From Paucisalibacillus globulus (GTDB lineage: Bacteria > Bacillota > Bacilli > Bacillales > Amphibacillaceae), in assembly GCF_900184735.1 (NCBI RefSeq), contig NZ_LT855399.1, positions 186,001 to 250,000 of the forward strand: a stretch of 64,000 bases of DNA. Reading direction: 5' to 3'. Made by a program: the position numbers and the translations under genes. The notes beneath the pieces are model-generated. The model was not told the origin of the DNA and did no database searches. It saw only the letters and a list, made by a program, of their open reading frames with translations. Positions 34,094 to 42,414 of the stretch are shown in pieces. How positions within the stretch are numbered: the first letter of the stretch is position 1; every line of letters starts with the position of its first letter.

Positions 34094-34125
34094 GCGGACG
34101 TCTCTAAATCTTTAGAGACATCCGC
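34094..34125 (-). terminator. terminator of the S9 peptidase gene
   Basis: GCGGATGTCTCTAAA pairs with TTTAGAGACGTCCGC on the minus strand, followed by AATTTTTAACC. It may also slow plus-strand transcripts. Confidence 0.8.
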
Positions 34126-34136
34126 TACAATTAATC

Positions 34137-36134
34137 TTACAAATACTTCTCAAACCAATCACAAATATGATTTAAACGTTCAATACGTAATTCAGGCTTA
34201 CCACTACGGCTTAACTCATGGTTTGAACCAGGGAATCGAACAAATTCAGTTTCTTTCTTAAGATGTTTTAATGTGACAAATAATTGTTCCCCTTGTTCAA
34301 TTGGGCAACGGTAGTCATTTTCACTATGCAAGATTAATAGTGGTGTTTCCACTTTGTCTGCATATTTCAATGGAGATATATCCCATAGAGCTTTTGGATC
34401 ATCAAGTAGATCATAACCATGTTGCCATTTATTAAAGAAGTAACCAATATCACTAACACCGTAGAAGCTTAACCAGTTACTGATTGAACGTTGTGTAACT
34501 GCGGCTTTGAATCGGTTAGTATGACCAACAATCCAGTTTGTCATGAATCCACCATAGCTTCCTCCAGTAACACCTAGACGTTCTTTATCAATAAAGTCGA
34601 ATGTTTCAACAGCATAATCTACAGCAGACATTAAGTCACGATAATCTCCACCGCCATAATCACCGCGGCATGCATTTACAAATTCTTGACCATATCCATG
34701 TCCACCACGTGGGTTCGTATATAGAACTACATATCCTTGTGCAGCTAATAGTTGCATTTCATGGAAGAATGTTTGACCGTACATGACATGTGGGCCACCG
34801 TGAATTTCTAGTACCATTGGATATTTTTTTCCTTCTTCAAAACCATACGGGCGTAACAACCATCCATGTACATCCCAGCCATCTTCAGCTTTAAAGGAAA
34901 TTGCCTCCGGTTTACCTACTTCCACTTCATCAAGGAAATCTCTATTGGCATCTGTTAGTTGTTTTGAATTTAACTTAGCATCTAATAGATAAAAGTTACA
35001 AGGTTCTACTGGGCTACTTACACCAATTACAAAAGAGTCGTTAGTTGGATCGTAAGCGAAACCAAATACATGGCTATCCACATTGTAAAGTTCTTTTAAC
35101 TCACCTTGTAGAGTTACTTCATATAGGTTCGTTGCACCTTTGTCAGAGCCAATGAAAAATACACGGTTTTCATCTTTAGACCAAACAGGACCATTTTCAG
35201 AAGAACCTAAGCGAGTATCTCCGGCAATCATATCTCCTAATTGGAAGTCCCAGCCATCACTTAGACAAGTGTGCTCTTTTGAATCAACATCATAGATATA
35301 TAGTTTGGTGAGTGTTGCATTTAGGAATTCTTGCTTATGACCTAAATAAGCAATTCTTTTACCACTTGGAGAGAACTTAGCTGTATAGTAAGAACCCTCA
35401 CCGTCTGTTAATCTGGTAATCTCTTTTGTTGCTACATCTAATGAATATACATCACTCTTTAACTCATATTCTTCATCTTCACTTAAGTTTGCAGCAAATA
35501 GAATAGTCGAACCATCAGGTGAAATATCTTGAAATCCATGATGATGATTTCCGCTTGTTAACTGTGTGAAGGTTTCTTCTTCTACATCATACAGGACAAT
35601 CTGTGACTTTTTATCATCTAAAAACCCTTGAGCATCTGATTTATAGCGTAAGTTTTTTACATGTAGAGGTTTTTTGCTTTTTTCCTCTTTTTCTTTTTTC
35701 ATTTCTTCTTTGGAAAGTTCTTTTTGACTTGTGACATCATCACCTTGTTCTAATGAAGCCGTGAAGATGATGTACTTTCCATCTTTAGACCATGTTGGAC
35801 TTACTGCGCCATTTTTGAAAGTAGTAAGTTGCTTAGCTTCTCCGCCATCTAGTGGTAGTAACCATAATTGTGGTACCCCGCTTCGAGTGGACTGGAACAC
35901 TACTGATTTCCCATCCGGTGAAAAGCGAGGATTACTGTTTTTATCATGGCCAAATGTCCATTGTTTTGAATTCTCCTCGTCCACATTTTGAACGAATAAA
36001 TTTGATTCATATTCTTTCTTATCGTTTACAGTGGTGGAAACATATGCAAAAGCTGTTCCATCAGGTGAAAACTGTGGGTCGCTGAATACATCAAGATTCA
36101 TAAAGTCTTCGGTAGTTATAGCACGTTTAGCCAT
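34137..36134 (-). CDS. S9 family prolyl oligopeptidase / acylaminoacyl peptidase
   Basis: 665 residues. The N-terminal 400 form a beta-propeller with repeated FSPDG blades (DPQFSPDGTAFAYVST, PRFSPDGKSVVFQST and others). The C-terminal hydrolase has GGSYGGFMTNW with the nucleophile near residue 525, ENDYRCP with the Asp near 606 and GSNHELS with the His near 638. Cytoplasmic, as no signal peptide is present. Such enzymes trim short or acylated peptides. TTTGGAGG sets the ATG at 36134. Length is normal. Confidence 0.93.
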   Translation of the reverse strand: MAKRAITTEDFMNLDVFSDPQFSPDGTAFAYVSTTVNDKKEYESNLFVQNVDEENSKQWTFGHDKNSNPRFSPDGKSVVFQSTRSGVPQLWLLPLDGGEAKQLTTFKNGAVSPTWSKDGKYIIFTASLEQGDDVTSQKELSKEEMKKEKEEKSKKPLHVKNLRYKSDAQGFLDDKKSQIVLYDVEEETFTQLTSGNHHHGFQDISPDGSTILFAANLSEDEEYELKSDVYSLDVATKEITRLTDGEGSYYTAKFSPSGKRIAYLGHKQEFLNATLTKLYIYDVDSKEHTCLSDGWDFQLGDMIAGDTRLGSSENGPVWSKDENRVFFIGSDKGATNLYEVTLQGELKELYNVDSHVFGFAYDPTNDSFVIGVSSPVEPCNFYLLDAKLNSKQLTDANRDFLDEVEVGKPEAISFKAEDGWDVHGWLLRPYGFEEGKKYPMVLEIHGGPHVMYGQTFFHEMQLLAAQGYVVLYTNPRGGHGYGQEFVNACRGDYGGGDYRDLMSAVDYAVETFDFIDKERLGVTGGSYGGFMTNWIVGHTNRFKAAVTQRSISNWLSFYGVSDIGYFFNKWQHGYDLLDDPKALWDISPLKYADKVETPLLILHSENDYRCPIEQGEQLFVTLKHLKKETEFVRFPGSNHELSRSGKPELRIERLNHICDWFEKYL

Positions 36135-36220
36135 TCGAGAAAAACCTCCAAATATAAGTAGTATTTTGAAAACTTGTTCTTATTCTAAACTATTTCGGGT
36201 TACGAAGCAATTAGAAAATA

Positions 36221-36739
36221 CTAGTTTTTTAGATTATATTCAAGGCTCCTTAAAAACTTGTTTAATTGAATGCGGTTTTTAAAAATATGTATGTCTTTAT
36301 TTTGTAATCTCGCTAGTCTATCATGCATTTTGGGTGCTTTATTTTTGTTATAATTCTTAGTCCATAAAATAAAGTCCCAGTCTAATTTTTCAGGACAGTC
36401 CTTGCCGATGTCGGGTCGTGTTTTCTTACTATACATGATTCGCCTTTTAGTAATTCCATATAAACATCGGAGGGTAGAGTAGTTTAAGAAGATAATAGTA
36501 TCAGCATCCTCCAGGCGCTTTGGTAATGTAATCCCATAGTTTCCGTCAATGATCCAGCTATCTTGTTTTAGAAGCTCTGCATGTCTCTTGAGTAAAATAG
36601 ACTCTTCTGCAGGTGTCCAACCTGGTTCCCAGTATAGGGCATCCATATGATGGACCGGTATATCTAATAATTGTCCCAGTTTCTTAGCGAGGGTAGACTT
36701 ACCCGCTCCAGGGTTTCCTAGAATGGTTATTTTTTTCAT
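36221..36739 (-). CDS. P-loop kinase-like protein (FlaR/topology-modulation type)
   Basis: 172 residues. ILGNPGAGKSTLAKKLG is a Walker A motif, HHMDALYWEPGWT the characteristic second block, WIIDGNYGITLPKRLEDAD the third, and IIFLNYSTLRCLYGITKRR the fourth. This is the adenylate-kinase-like family annotated as DNA topology modulation protein. The actual reaction is unproven; phosphorylation of a small molecule is likely. AAAGGAGGAAG precedes the ATG. Confidence 0.88.
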   Translation of the reverse strand: MKKITILGNPGAGKSTLAKKLGQLLDIPVHHMDALYWEPGWTPAEESILLKRHAELLKQDSWIIDGNYGITLPKRLEDADTIIFLNYSTLRCLYGITKRRIMYSKKTRPDIGKDCPEKLDWDFILWTKNYNKNKAPKMHDRLARLQNKDIHIFKNRIQLNKFLRSLEYNLKN

Positions 36740-36787
36740 CTCTTCCTCCTTTAAAGTGGAATATTCAGAATACGTATCATGAAATAG

Positions 36788-36822
36788 GAGGCTGTCTCAT
36801 ACCTTATCTCTGAGACAGCCTT
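36788..36822 (-). terminator. hairpin after the dat gene
   Basis: AAGGCTGTCTCA pairs with TGAGACAGCCTCC on the minus strand; the T run is weak (TATTTC). Confidence 0.55.
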
Positions 36823-36825
36823 GTT

Positions 36826-37698
36826 TTAGACGTTTGCAATTAAATTTTCTTGAATGTTAGCATCCTTTTCATAGGCTACTTGTAATTTTCTCGTAATGGT
36901 ACCTGGCTTACCGTCCCCTACCTGGTGACCGTCTACAGAAACAATGGGTGTGATTTCCGATGTACTACTGGATAAGAAGATCTCGTCAGCTTCAAAAATA
37001 TCTTCAATTAAAAAGGCTTCCTCCACTAGTGGGATTTCAAGTTCTTGTACAAATCGTTCAATTGCCATGCGGACACAACCATGTAAGATGTTTTTCGTTG
37101 TAGGGTGTGTGAAAATCTTCCCATCCTTAACTAGATATACGTTAGAAGCAGAACATTCTGTCACAAGACCATTCCGGTGAAGGATTGCTTCATAACATCC
37201 ATGCTCCTTAGCAACTTGTTTTGCCATGACATTTGGCAATAAATTTAGGCTCTTAATATAGCAATTCTCCCACCGCATATCACGGTGTGTAATCACAGAG
37301 ACACCGCCTTTTAAGGATGATAGATTACGAGGGAAGGATTGGACATAGGCATAAATATTGGGTGCGACACCTTCTGGGAAAATATGGTCCCTAGGTGCTG
37401 AACCTCTAGATACTTGCATATACAGCTTTGCATCTTCGGTTATGTTATTTCGTTTCAATAACTCTAGTAATAATCCTTTTAAGACTTCTTTGGATTGGGA
37501 GAGTTTTATTTTAATAGCTTCAGCAGAACGATATAAACGGTCTATATGCTCATCAAGTAAGTAGTAACTACCTTTGTATATCCGTATTACTTCATATACT
37601 CCATCCCCAAACTGAAGAGCACGCTCCTCTACAGGGAATTTCAAACTGTCGCGATGGATGAATTTATCTTGTGATAAAATAACTGGAAATACTGACAA
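36826..37698 (-). CDS. dat: D-amino-acid aminotransferase (class IV)
   Basis: 290 residues from TTG 37698, with AAGGAGG nine bases upstream. RALQFGDGVYEVIRIYKG at about residue 26, NCYIKSLNLLPNVMAKQ with the PLP Lys near 148, GLVTECSASNVYLVKDG and IFLSSSTSEITPIV are the class IV fold; the sequence follows B. subtilis Dat (YheM) closely. It converts D-alanine and 2-oxo acids, supplying D-glutamate for the cell wall. Branched-chain aminotransferase is the alternative but the N-terminal block favours Dat. Confidence 0.9.
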   Translation of the reverse strand: MSVFPVILSQDKFIHRDSLKFPVEERALQFGDGVYEVIRIYKGSYYLLDEHIDRLYRSAEAIKIKLSQSKEVLKGLLLELLKRNNITEDAKLYMQVSRGSAPRDHIFPEGVAPNIYAYVQSFPRNLSSLKGGVSVITHRDMRWENCYIKSLNLLPNVMAKQVAKEHGCYEAILHRNGLVTECSASNVYLVKDGKIFTHPTTKNILHGCVRMAIERFVQELEIPLVEEAFLIEDIFEADEIFLSSSTSEITPIVSVDGHQVGDGKPGTITRKLQVAYEKDANIQENLIANV

Positions 37699-37881
37699 GC
37701 TATTCGCCTCCTTATTGTTATGACTATTTTATTACTTCCATATGCGGTTGTAAATGTTTGTTTGTATATACTATTCATTCGAAAACTATCTGTTATAAGT
37801 GTCAGATTATGTGTAGGTATTTATAATCATTTACAAGATAGGGCGAATTCAATAATTCAATCAAAAGTTTTACATTTTCCC

Positions 37882-37910
37882 TTGCCAAGTGAAGAAGTTA
37901 TTGATATAAT
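37882..37910 (+). promoter_or_regulatory. promoter of tRNA-Gly
   Basis: TTGCCA (37882-37887), 17 bases, TATAAT (37905-37910), 43 bases before the tRNA. Confidence 0.85.
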
Positions 37911-37953
37911 AAATTCTGCGTTCGAAAAATGAACAGTTATTCTAATAAAATTT

Positions 37954-38027
37954 GCGGGTGTAGTTTAATGGTAAAACTCCAGCCTTCCAAGCTGATGTCG
38001 TGGGTTCGATTCCCATCACCCGCTCCA
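37954..38027 (+). tRNA. tRNA-Gly (anticodon TCC)
   Basis: GCGGGTG pairs with CACCCGC as the acceptor stem; D arm GTTTAATGGTAAAAC; anticodon loop CTTCCAA with anticodon TCC; T arm TGGGTTCGATTCCCA; discriminator T and an encoded CCA (38025-38027). No variable-loop oddities. It reads GGA and GGG glycine codons. A strong promoter precedes it. Confidence 0.98.
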
Positions 38028-38178
38028 TACATATGTCCTAACGCAGTATTTCGTAAAAACTTACGAAGTGTTGCGTTTTTCCATTTCTTCATTAAAATCC
38101 TCAGAACACTTAACAAACTTATTTCCAAGTAGTATCTTAGAGTTAGTAAAATATGACATCAGAAGGGAGGCGCTGCAA

Positions 38179-39330
38179 ATGAATACTAATCAGTTGAAAC
38201 AAGAAATCATCGAGTACAGTAAAGAAATTGGAATCGATAAAATTGGTTTTACAACAGCTGATGTTTTCAGCGAATTAAAAGAACGTCTAAAACGCCAACA
38301 AGAATTAAACTATCAATCCGGTTTTGAAAAGGGCTCCAATGAAGAGCGTACAGAACCAAGGCGATTATTACCAGAGGCTCAATCGATCATTTCTATTGCA
38401 GTTGCCTATCCTTCAAGAATGAGAAAAGATGCACCAAAGAGTACGAAGGAAGAACGTAGAGGATTTTTCTGTCGTGCGTCATGGGGAGTAGATTATCATG
38501 ATGCTCTTCGCGAACGGTTAAGAAAATTAGAGACCTTTATACATGAGCGGGTAAAAGATGCGGTTACGAAAATAATGGTTGATACTGGGGAATTATCAGA
38601 TAAGGCTGTGGCAGAGCGTGCTGGGGTTGGTTTCGTTGGAAAAAACACCATTCTGATAACGGAAGAATATGGTTCATTTGTTTACCTTGGTGAAATGATG
38701 ACCAATATACCATTTGTACCAGATTCTCCGGCCGAAGATGGATGTGGTGATTGTCGCAAATGTATTGATGCTTGTCCAACAGGTGCCATAATCCAAGGCG
38801 GACAATTGAATGCGCAGCGCTGTATTGCATTCTTAACACAAACAAAGGATTTCCTTCCAGATGAGTTCAGGAGTAAGCTAGGGAATCGAGTGTATGGTTG
38901 TGATACCTGCCAATTAGTTTGTCCGAAAAATAAAAAGATAGATTTTCATATTCACCCTGAATTTGAACCGGAAGATGATGTTGCAAAACCAAAGTTGAAG
39001 CCTATGCTATCCATTTCCAACCGTGAATTTAAAGAAACATTTGGCCATATTGCAGGATCTTGGAGAGGTAAGAAGCCAATTCAGCGTAATGCCATTATTG
39101 GTCTTGGTCACTATAAAGATAAAACAGCAGTGGATGACTTAATAGCTATCATGCAACACGATCCACGTCCAGTGATTCGTGGTACTGCTGCATGGTCCCT
39201 TGGGAAAATAGGTACAGAAGAAGCATTTATTGCAATACAACAAGCAATGCATAAAGAAAAAGATTCGGATGTACTCTTCGAAATGGAAAAGGGATTAGCT
39301 TTTCGTGAAATACAACTCACAAAAAAATAA
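38179..39330 (+). CDS. queG: epoxyqueuosine reductase QueG
   Basis: 383 residues from ATG 38179, with GGGAGG eight bases upstream; the longer frame has no support. GCGDCRKCIDACPTGAI (about 190-206) and CDTCQLVCPKNKK (about 240-252) bind two 4Fe-4S clusters. VDTGELSDKAVAERAGVGFV and KNTILITEEYGSF are the cobalamin-binding region. HEAT-like repeats close the protein. It carries out the last step of queuosine synthesis in tRNA. ogt follows by 11 bases in the same operon. Confidence 0.95.
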   Translation: MNTNQLKQEIIEYSKEIGIDKIGFTTADVFSELKERLKRQQELNYQSGFEKGSNEERTEPRRLLPEAQSIISIAVAYPSRMRKDAPKSTKEERRGFFCRASWGVDYHDALRERLRKLETFIHERVKDAVTKIMVDTGELSDKAVAERAGVGFVGKNTILITEEYGSFVYLGEMMTNIPFVPDSPAEDGCGDCRKCIDACPTGAIIQGGQLNAQRCIAFLTQTKDFLPDEFRSKLGNRVYGCDTCQLVCPKNKKIDFHIHPEFEPEDDVAKPKLKPMLSISNREFKETFGHIAGSWRGKKPIQRNAIIGLGHYKDKTAVDDLIAIMQHDPRPVIRGTAAWSLGKIGTEEAFIAIQQAMHKEKDSDVLFEMEKGLAFREIQLTKK

Positions 39331-39341
39331 GGGAGAAGATG

Positions 39342-39854
39342 ATGAACCTTTATTATGGCGAAATCAACACACCTATAGGAATGTTAATAGCCGTTAGTGA
39401 TGGTAACAAGATAGTTCGAATTGATTATGGGACGTTTACCGGTAATCAAGATAAACTGATGAATTGGGTGAAACGGTATATTAAAGAAGGTCACTTCATC
39501 CATGCACCTGAAATGGTTGCTTTAGTGGACAAGCAATTACAAGAGTATTTTGATAAAGAAAGATTGTCCTTTGAAATTGGGTTCTCATTCTATGGTACGG
39601 AATTCCAGAAGAAAGTGTGGCAAGCATTAGTAGATGAACTCCCATACGGAAAAGCAAAGTCTTACAAAGATATTGCGATAGCTATTGGTAATCCAAAGGC
39701 TGTTCGAGCGGTTGGAGGGGCAATTAATAAAAACCCATTCTCTATTGTAGTTCCCTGTCACCGGGTAGTAGGAACAAGTGGAAAATTAGTAGGGTATAAT
39801 GGTGGTTTAAGTAAAAAAGAATACTTATTAAAGCACGAAGAAATATTGATTTAG
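39342..39854 (+). CDS. ogt: methylated-DNA-protein-cysteine methyltransferase
   Basis: 170 residues. The active-site motif IVVPCHRVVGTSGKLVGYNG has the acceptor Cys near residue 138. FQKKVWQALVDELPYGKAKS and AVRAVGGAINKNP form the DNA-binding helix-turn-helix and Asn hinge. It takes the methyl group from O6-methylguanine once and is then used up. Either ATG at 39339 or 39342 is possible; the second is better spaced from GGGAG. Confidence 0.93.
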   Translation: MNLYYGEINTPIGMLIAVSDGNKIVRIDYGTFTGNQDKLMNWVKRYIKEGHFIHAPEMVALVDKQLQEYFDKERLSFEIGFSFYGTEFQKKVWQALVDELPYGKAKSYKDIAIAIGNPKAVRAVGGAINKNPFSIVVPCHRVVGTSGKLVGYNGGLSKKEYLLKHEEILI

Positions 39855-39860
39855 ACAAGT

Positions 39861-39893
39861 CTCCCCTCCATATATTCTAATGGAGGGGATTTT
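39861..39893 (+). terminator. hairpin overlapping the amidase ribosome site
   Basis: CTCCCCTCCAT pairs with ATGGAGGGGA around TATTCTA, followed by TTTTTATG. It looks like the ogt terminator, but its second arm (GGAGGGG) is also the ribosome site for the ATG at 39895. Confidence 0.8.
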
Positions 39894-39894
39894 T

Positions 39895-40737
39895 ATGAAG
39901 TTATTAGAAGAGTTTTGGAAAGAAATTTTTGAAACGAAATCTAAAGGATTAGAATGGTGGGAAAGGCAACAGGCATTAAATGAAAAGCGAAATGCGAAGC
40001 TAGTCAAAGTAAACGGGAAGGGTCATATATACCAACGAATGAAATATGACCAGGAGGAAAAAGTATATTATCACCTACATCTATCCATGTTGATGAAACA
40101 GGGCAAACATTTTTTTAGAGAAGAACGAACTATTCCATATGAATTCAGACTAAGGGCCGGTGAGATTATGGATCATAGGCCGACTGTTATAAATGAACAA
40201 GTTGAACCGACGGAAAAGTTATTTCCTGATGTAGGAAAAGGTGAAAAATCGGAACGGTTTGTATATGACCGCCTTGCTGCTGTTCAATATGCAGAAAGAT
40301 GGTGGAATAGTTATAATCCCCAATATCGTAAATTCGAAGTAGATTGCACGAATTATGTTTCACAATGCTTACGTGCAGGAGGTGCTCCGATGAGGGGGGC
40401 ACCAAATCGAAATCAGGGTTGGTGGTACTCAGGGAGCAATTGGAGTTATAGTTGGGCAGTAGCCCACTCCTTAAGGTGGTACTTAGCAGGGTCTACACAA
40501 GGGTTAACCGGAACAGAAGTAGATTCTCCAGCTGAACTACAACCTGGTGATGTTATCTGTTACGACTTTGAAGGAGATGGTAGGTGGAATCATAATACGA
40601 TTGTTGTCGCAAAAGATGCCTATGGTATGCCACTTGTTAATGCGCATACATCTAATAGCCGACAACGTTATTGGTCCTATGAGGATTCCACAGCCTACAC
40701 ACCAAATATCCAATATAAGTTTTTCCGTATCGGATAA
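39895..40737 (+). CDS. amidase-domain protein (PF12671-like)
   Basis: 280 residues from ATG 39895, after GGAGGGG. The N-terminal 120 residues are charged and without motif. The C-terminal domain has YDRLAAVQYAERWWNSYNP, then FEVDCTNYVSQCLRAGG with the likely catalytic Cys, GDVICYDFEGDGRWNHNTIV with a His, and NAHTSNSR. This is the Amidase_6 family, often found in spore-forming bacteria and thought to act on cell-wall peptides. No signal peptide is present, so it may act in the forespore or mother cell. Confidence 0.85.
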   Translation: MKLLEEFWKEIFETKSKGLEWWERQQALNEKRNAKLVKVNGKGHIYQRMKYDQEEKVYYHLHLSMLMKQGKHFFREERTIPYEFRLRAGEIMDHRPTVINEQVEPTEKLFPDVGKGEKSERFVYDRLAAVQYAERWWNSYNPQYRKFEVDCTNYVSQCLRAGGAPMRGAPNRNQGWWYSGSNWSYSWAVAHSLRWYLAGSTQGLTGTEVDSPAELQPGDVICYDFEGDGRWNHNTIVVAKDAYGMPLVNAHTSNSRQRYWSYEDSTAYTPNIQYKFFRIG

Positions 40738-40794
40738 AAGTGATATAATAATAAAGTTGATTATAGAAAGGTAAAGAGCAAGGAGAAATGAATT

Positions 40795-41268
40795 GTGAGT
40801 GTACATGTTGTATTATTTGAACCAGAAATCCCAGCCAATACAGGGAATATCGGAAGAACTTGCCTAGCTACAGATACAAAACTTCATCTTATCCATCCAC
40901 TTGGATTCTCTACAGAAGATAAAGCAGTTCGCAGAGCAGGTCTAGATTATTGGAAAGATGTTGATATTGAGGAACATCAAACCATTTTTGACTTATATGA
41001 GCAATATCCAGAGGGTAAGTTTTATTATATTGAAAACTTCGGGACAAAGCATTATACCGATTTCGACTTTAGTAACACAGAAGAAGATTTATTCTTTGTA
41101 TTTGGAAAAGAATCTACCGGAATACCAAAGGATCTATTGGTAGGCAAAGAGGATCAATGCCTCAGAATTCATATGAATGATAAAGTACGTTCCTTAAATT
41201 TATCAAATACAGCTGCAATTATTGTTTATGAAGTATTAAGGCAACAAGGTTTTCCTCATTTAACTTAA
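40795..41268 (+). CDS. trmL: tRNA (cytidine/uridine-34 2'-O) methyltransferase TrmL
   Basis: 157 residues from GTG 40795 behind AAGGAG. PEIPANTGNIGRTCLATDT, FGKESTGIP and RSLNLSNTAAIIVYE are the three SPOUT motifs that make the trefoil knot binding SAM. The length matches YibK/CspR. It methylates the wobble ribose of tRNA-Leu. It lies 57 bases after the amidase gene and has its own terminator. Confidence 0.95.
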   Translation: MSVHVVLFEPEIPANTGNIGRTCLATDTKLHLIHPLGFSTEDKAVRRAGLDYWKDVDIEEHQTIFDLYEQYPEGKFYYIENFGTKHYTDFDFSNTEEDLFFVFGKESTGIPKDLLVGKEDQCLRIHMNDKVRSLNLSNTAAIIVYEVLRQQGFPHLT

Positions 41269-41274
41269 AATTTG

Positions 41275-41307
41275 AACGCTATTCACTATGTTGAGTAGCG
41301 TTTTTTG
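41275..41307 (+). terminator. intrinsic terminator of trmL
   Basis: AACGCTATTCA pairs with TTGAGTAGCGTT, then TTTTGTTT. Confidence 0.88.
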
Positions 41308-41348
41308 TTTGGTTTGTTGTGGATTCTGGGTAGAAGATTGGAGGTAAC

Positions 41349-41960
41349 GGGCACAAGTACCGGATTTCTGGTCGCAAGGTTACTGGTATTGGGCACAAGT
41401 ACCGGATTTCTGGTCGCAAGGTTACTGGTATTGGGCACAAGTACTGGATACAAGGTCACAAGGTTGCTGTTATCGGGTAAAAGCACCAGATTCCCGGTCG
41501 CAAGGTTGCTGGTATTGGGCACAAGTACTGGATACAAGGTCACAAGGTTGCTGGTATTGGGCACAAGCACCAGCCCCTCGGTCGCAAGGTTTCTAGTATG
41601 AGTCACAAGCACCGAATTCCCGGTCACAAGGTTGCAGTTATCGGTCACAAGCACTAGCCCCTCGGTCGCAAGGTTGCTGGTATTGGGCACAAGTACTGGA
41701 TACAAGGTCACAAGGTTGCTGGTATTGGGCACAAGCACCAGCCCCTCGGTCGCAAGGTTTCTAGTATGAGTCACAAGCACCGAATTCCCGGTCACAAGGT
41801 TGCAGTTATCGGTCACAAGCACCAGCCCCGCGGTCGCAAGGTTTCTAGTATGAGTCACAAGCACCGAATTCCCGGTCACAAGGTTGCAGTTATCGGTCAC
41901 AAGCACTAGCCCCTCGGTCGCAAGGTTTCTAGTATCAGTCACAAGCACCCGATTACCCAC
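41349..41960. repeat. 42-bp minisatellite, about 14.5 units, with 21-bp sub-periodicity
   Basis: Units start at 41349, 41391, 41433, 41475, 41517, 41559, 41601, 41643, 41685, 41727, 41769, 41811, 41853, 41895 and 41937, exactly 42 bases apart. Each unit has two related halves, such as GGGCACAAGTACCGGATTTC and GGTCGCAAGGTTACTGGTAT, sharing GGTCRCAAG. Higher-order blocks recur, for example the 84 bases from 41769 and 41853. Because 42 is divisible by three and the unit lacks stops, long frames stay open on both strands, including a 233-codon minus frame of 7-residue repeats. It has no ribosome site and lies between two terminators, so I read it as noncoding. Confidence 0.95.
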
Positions 41961-41965
41961 ACTAA

Positions 41966-42001
41966 ATAAAAAAACTAGCCCCTCCAAAAAGAGCTAGTTT
42001 T
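41966..42001 (-). terminator. terminator of the 33-aa gene
   Basis: On the minus strand AAAACTAGC pairs with GCTAGTTTT and is followed by TTTATTTAG. Confidence 0.88.
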
Positions 42002-42008
42002 ACCAACA

Positions 42009-42110
42009 TTATTGATTTTTCTTTGGTACTCCTGGCTTTGCATCATATCCAGCAGCGAAGATTGATACTAGGAATGTCACGATAACACCCATTAGAAGTG
42101 CTAATTTCAT
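42009..42110 (-). CDS. 33-aa single-helix membrane peptide
   Basis: ATG at 42110 with AAAGGAGGATTACAT upstream, stop at 42009. The product begins MKLALLMGVIVTFLVSIFAA and ends GYDAKPGVPKKNQ: one membrane helix and a short polar tail. It has its own terminator at 41966-42001. Strong ribosome site, terminator and sensible composition make it a real small gene. I do not recognise it. It is divergent from odhA. Confidence 0.75.
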   Translation of the reverse strand: MKLALLMGVIVTFLVSIFAAGYDAKPGVPKKNQ

Positions 42111-42321
42111 ATGTAATCCTCCTTTAATAAAGTCCATATGTAAAGATGAGCTTATCATATCTGTCCCCATTATAGCGAAAAAATTACAGAAAGTGAACTA
42201 AGAATGGTTACAAAATCATGAATGTATAAATTAGAAAATTCACTATCTTTGTAATTTGATACATTTCTGTGTAAAGGCACATAAGATATATTGTTCTCCT
42301 ATGAAAAATAAGGTATATTAG

Positions 42322-42350
42322 TTGATGAAGTTTGATGTCAGTTCTATAAT
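42322..42350 (+). promoter_or_regulatory. sigma-A promoter of odhAB
   Basis: TTGATG (42322-42327), 17 bases, TATAAT (42345-42350), 65 bases before the odhA start. Confidence 0.8.
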
Positions 42351-42414
42351 AAGAATTGTCGAATAATAACCGTTTTCAAACGGAGAAAGTTAACTTCTAA
42401 TGGGGGTATAAGAC

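Noticed and set aside
37699-37953. 70-codon plus-strand frame before the tRNA
   Set aside because: No ribosome site, and it reads through the tRNA promoter.
41286-41987. 233-codon repeat protein on the minus strand
   Set aside because: It starts at TTG in the loop of a terminator, has no ribosome site and is wholly made of the 42-base minisatellite, which keeps all frames open by its length.
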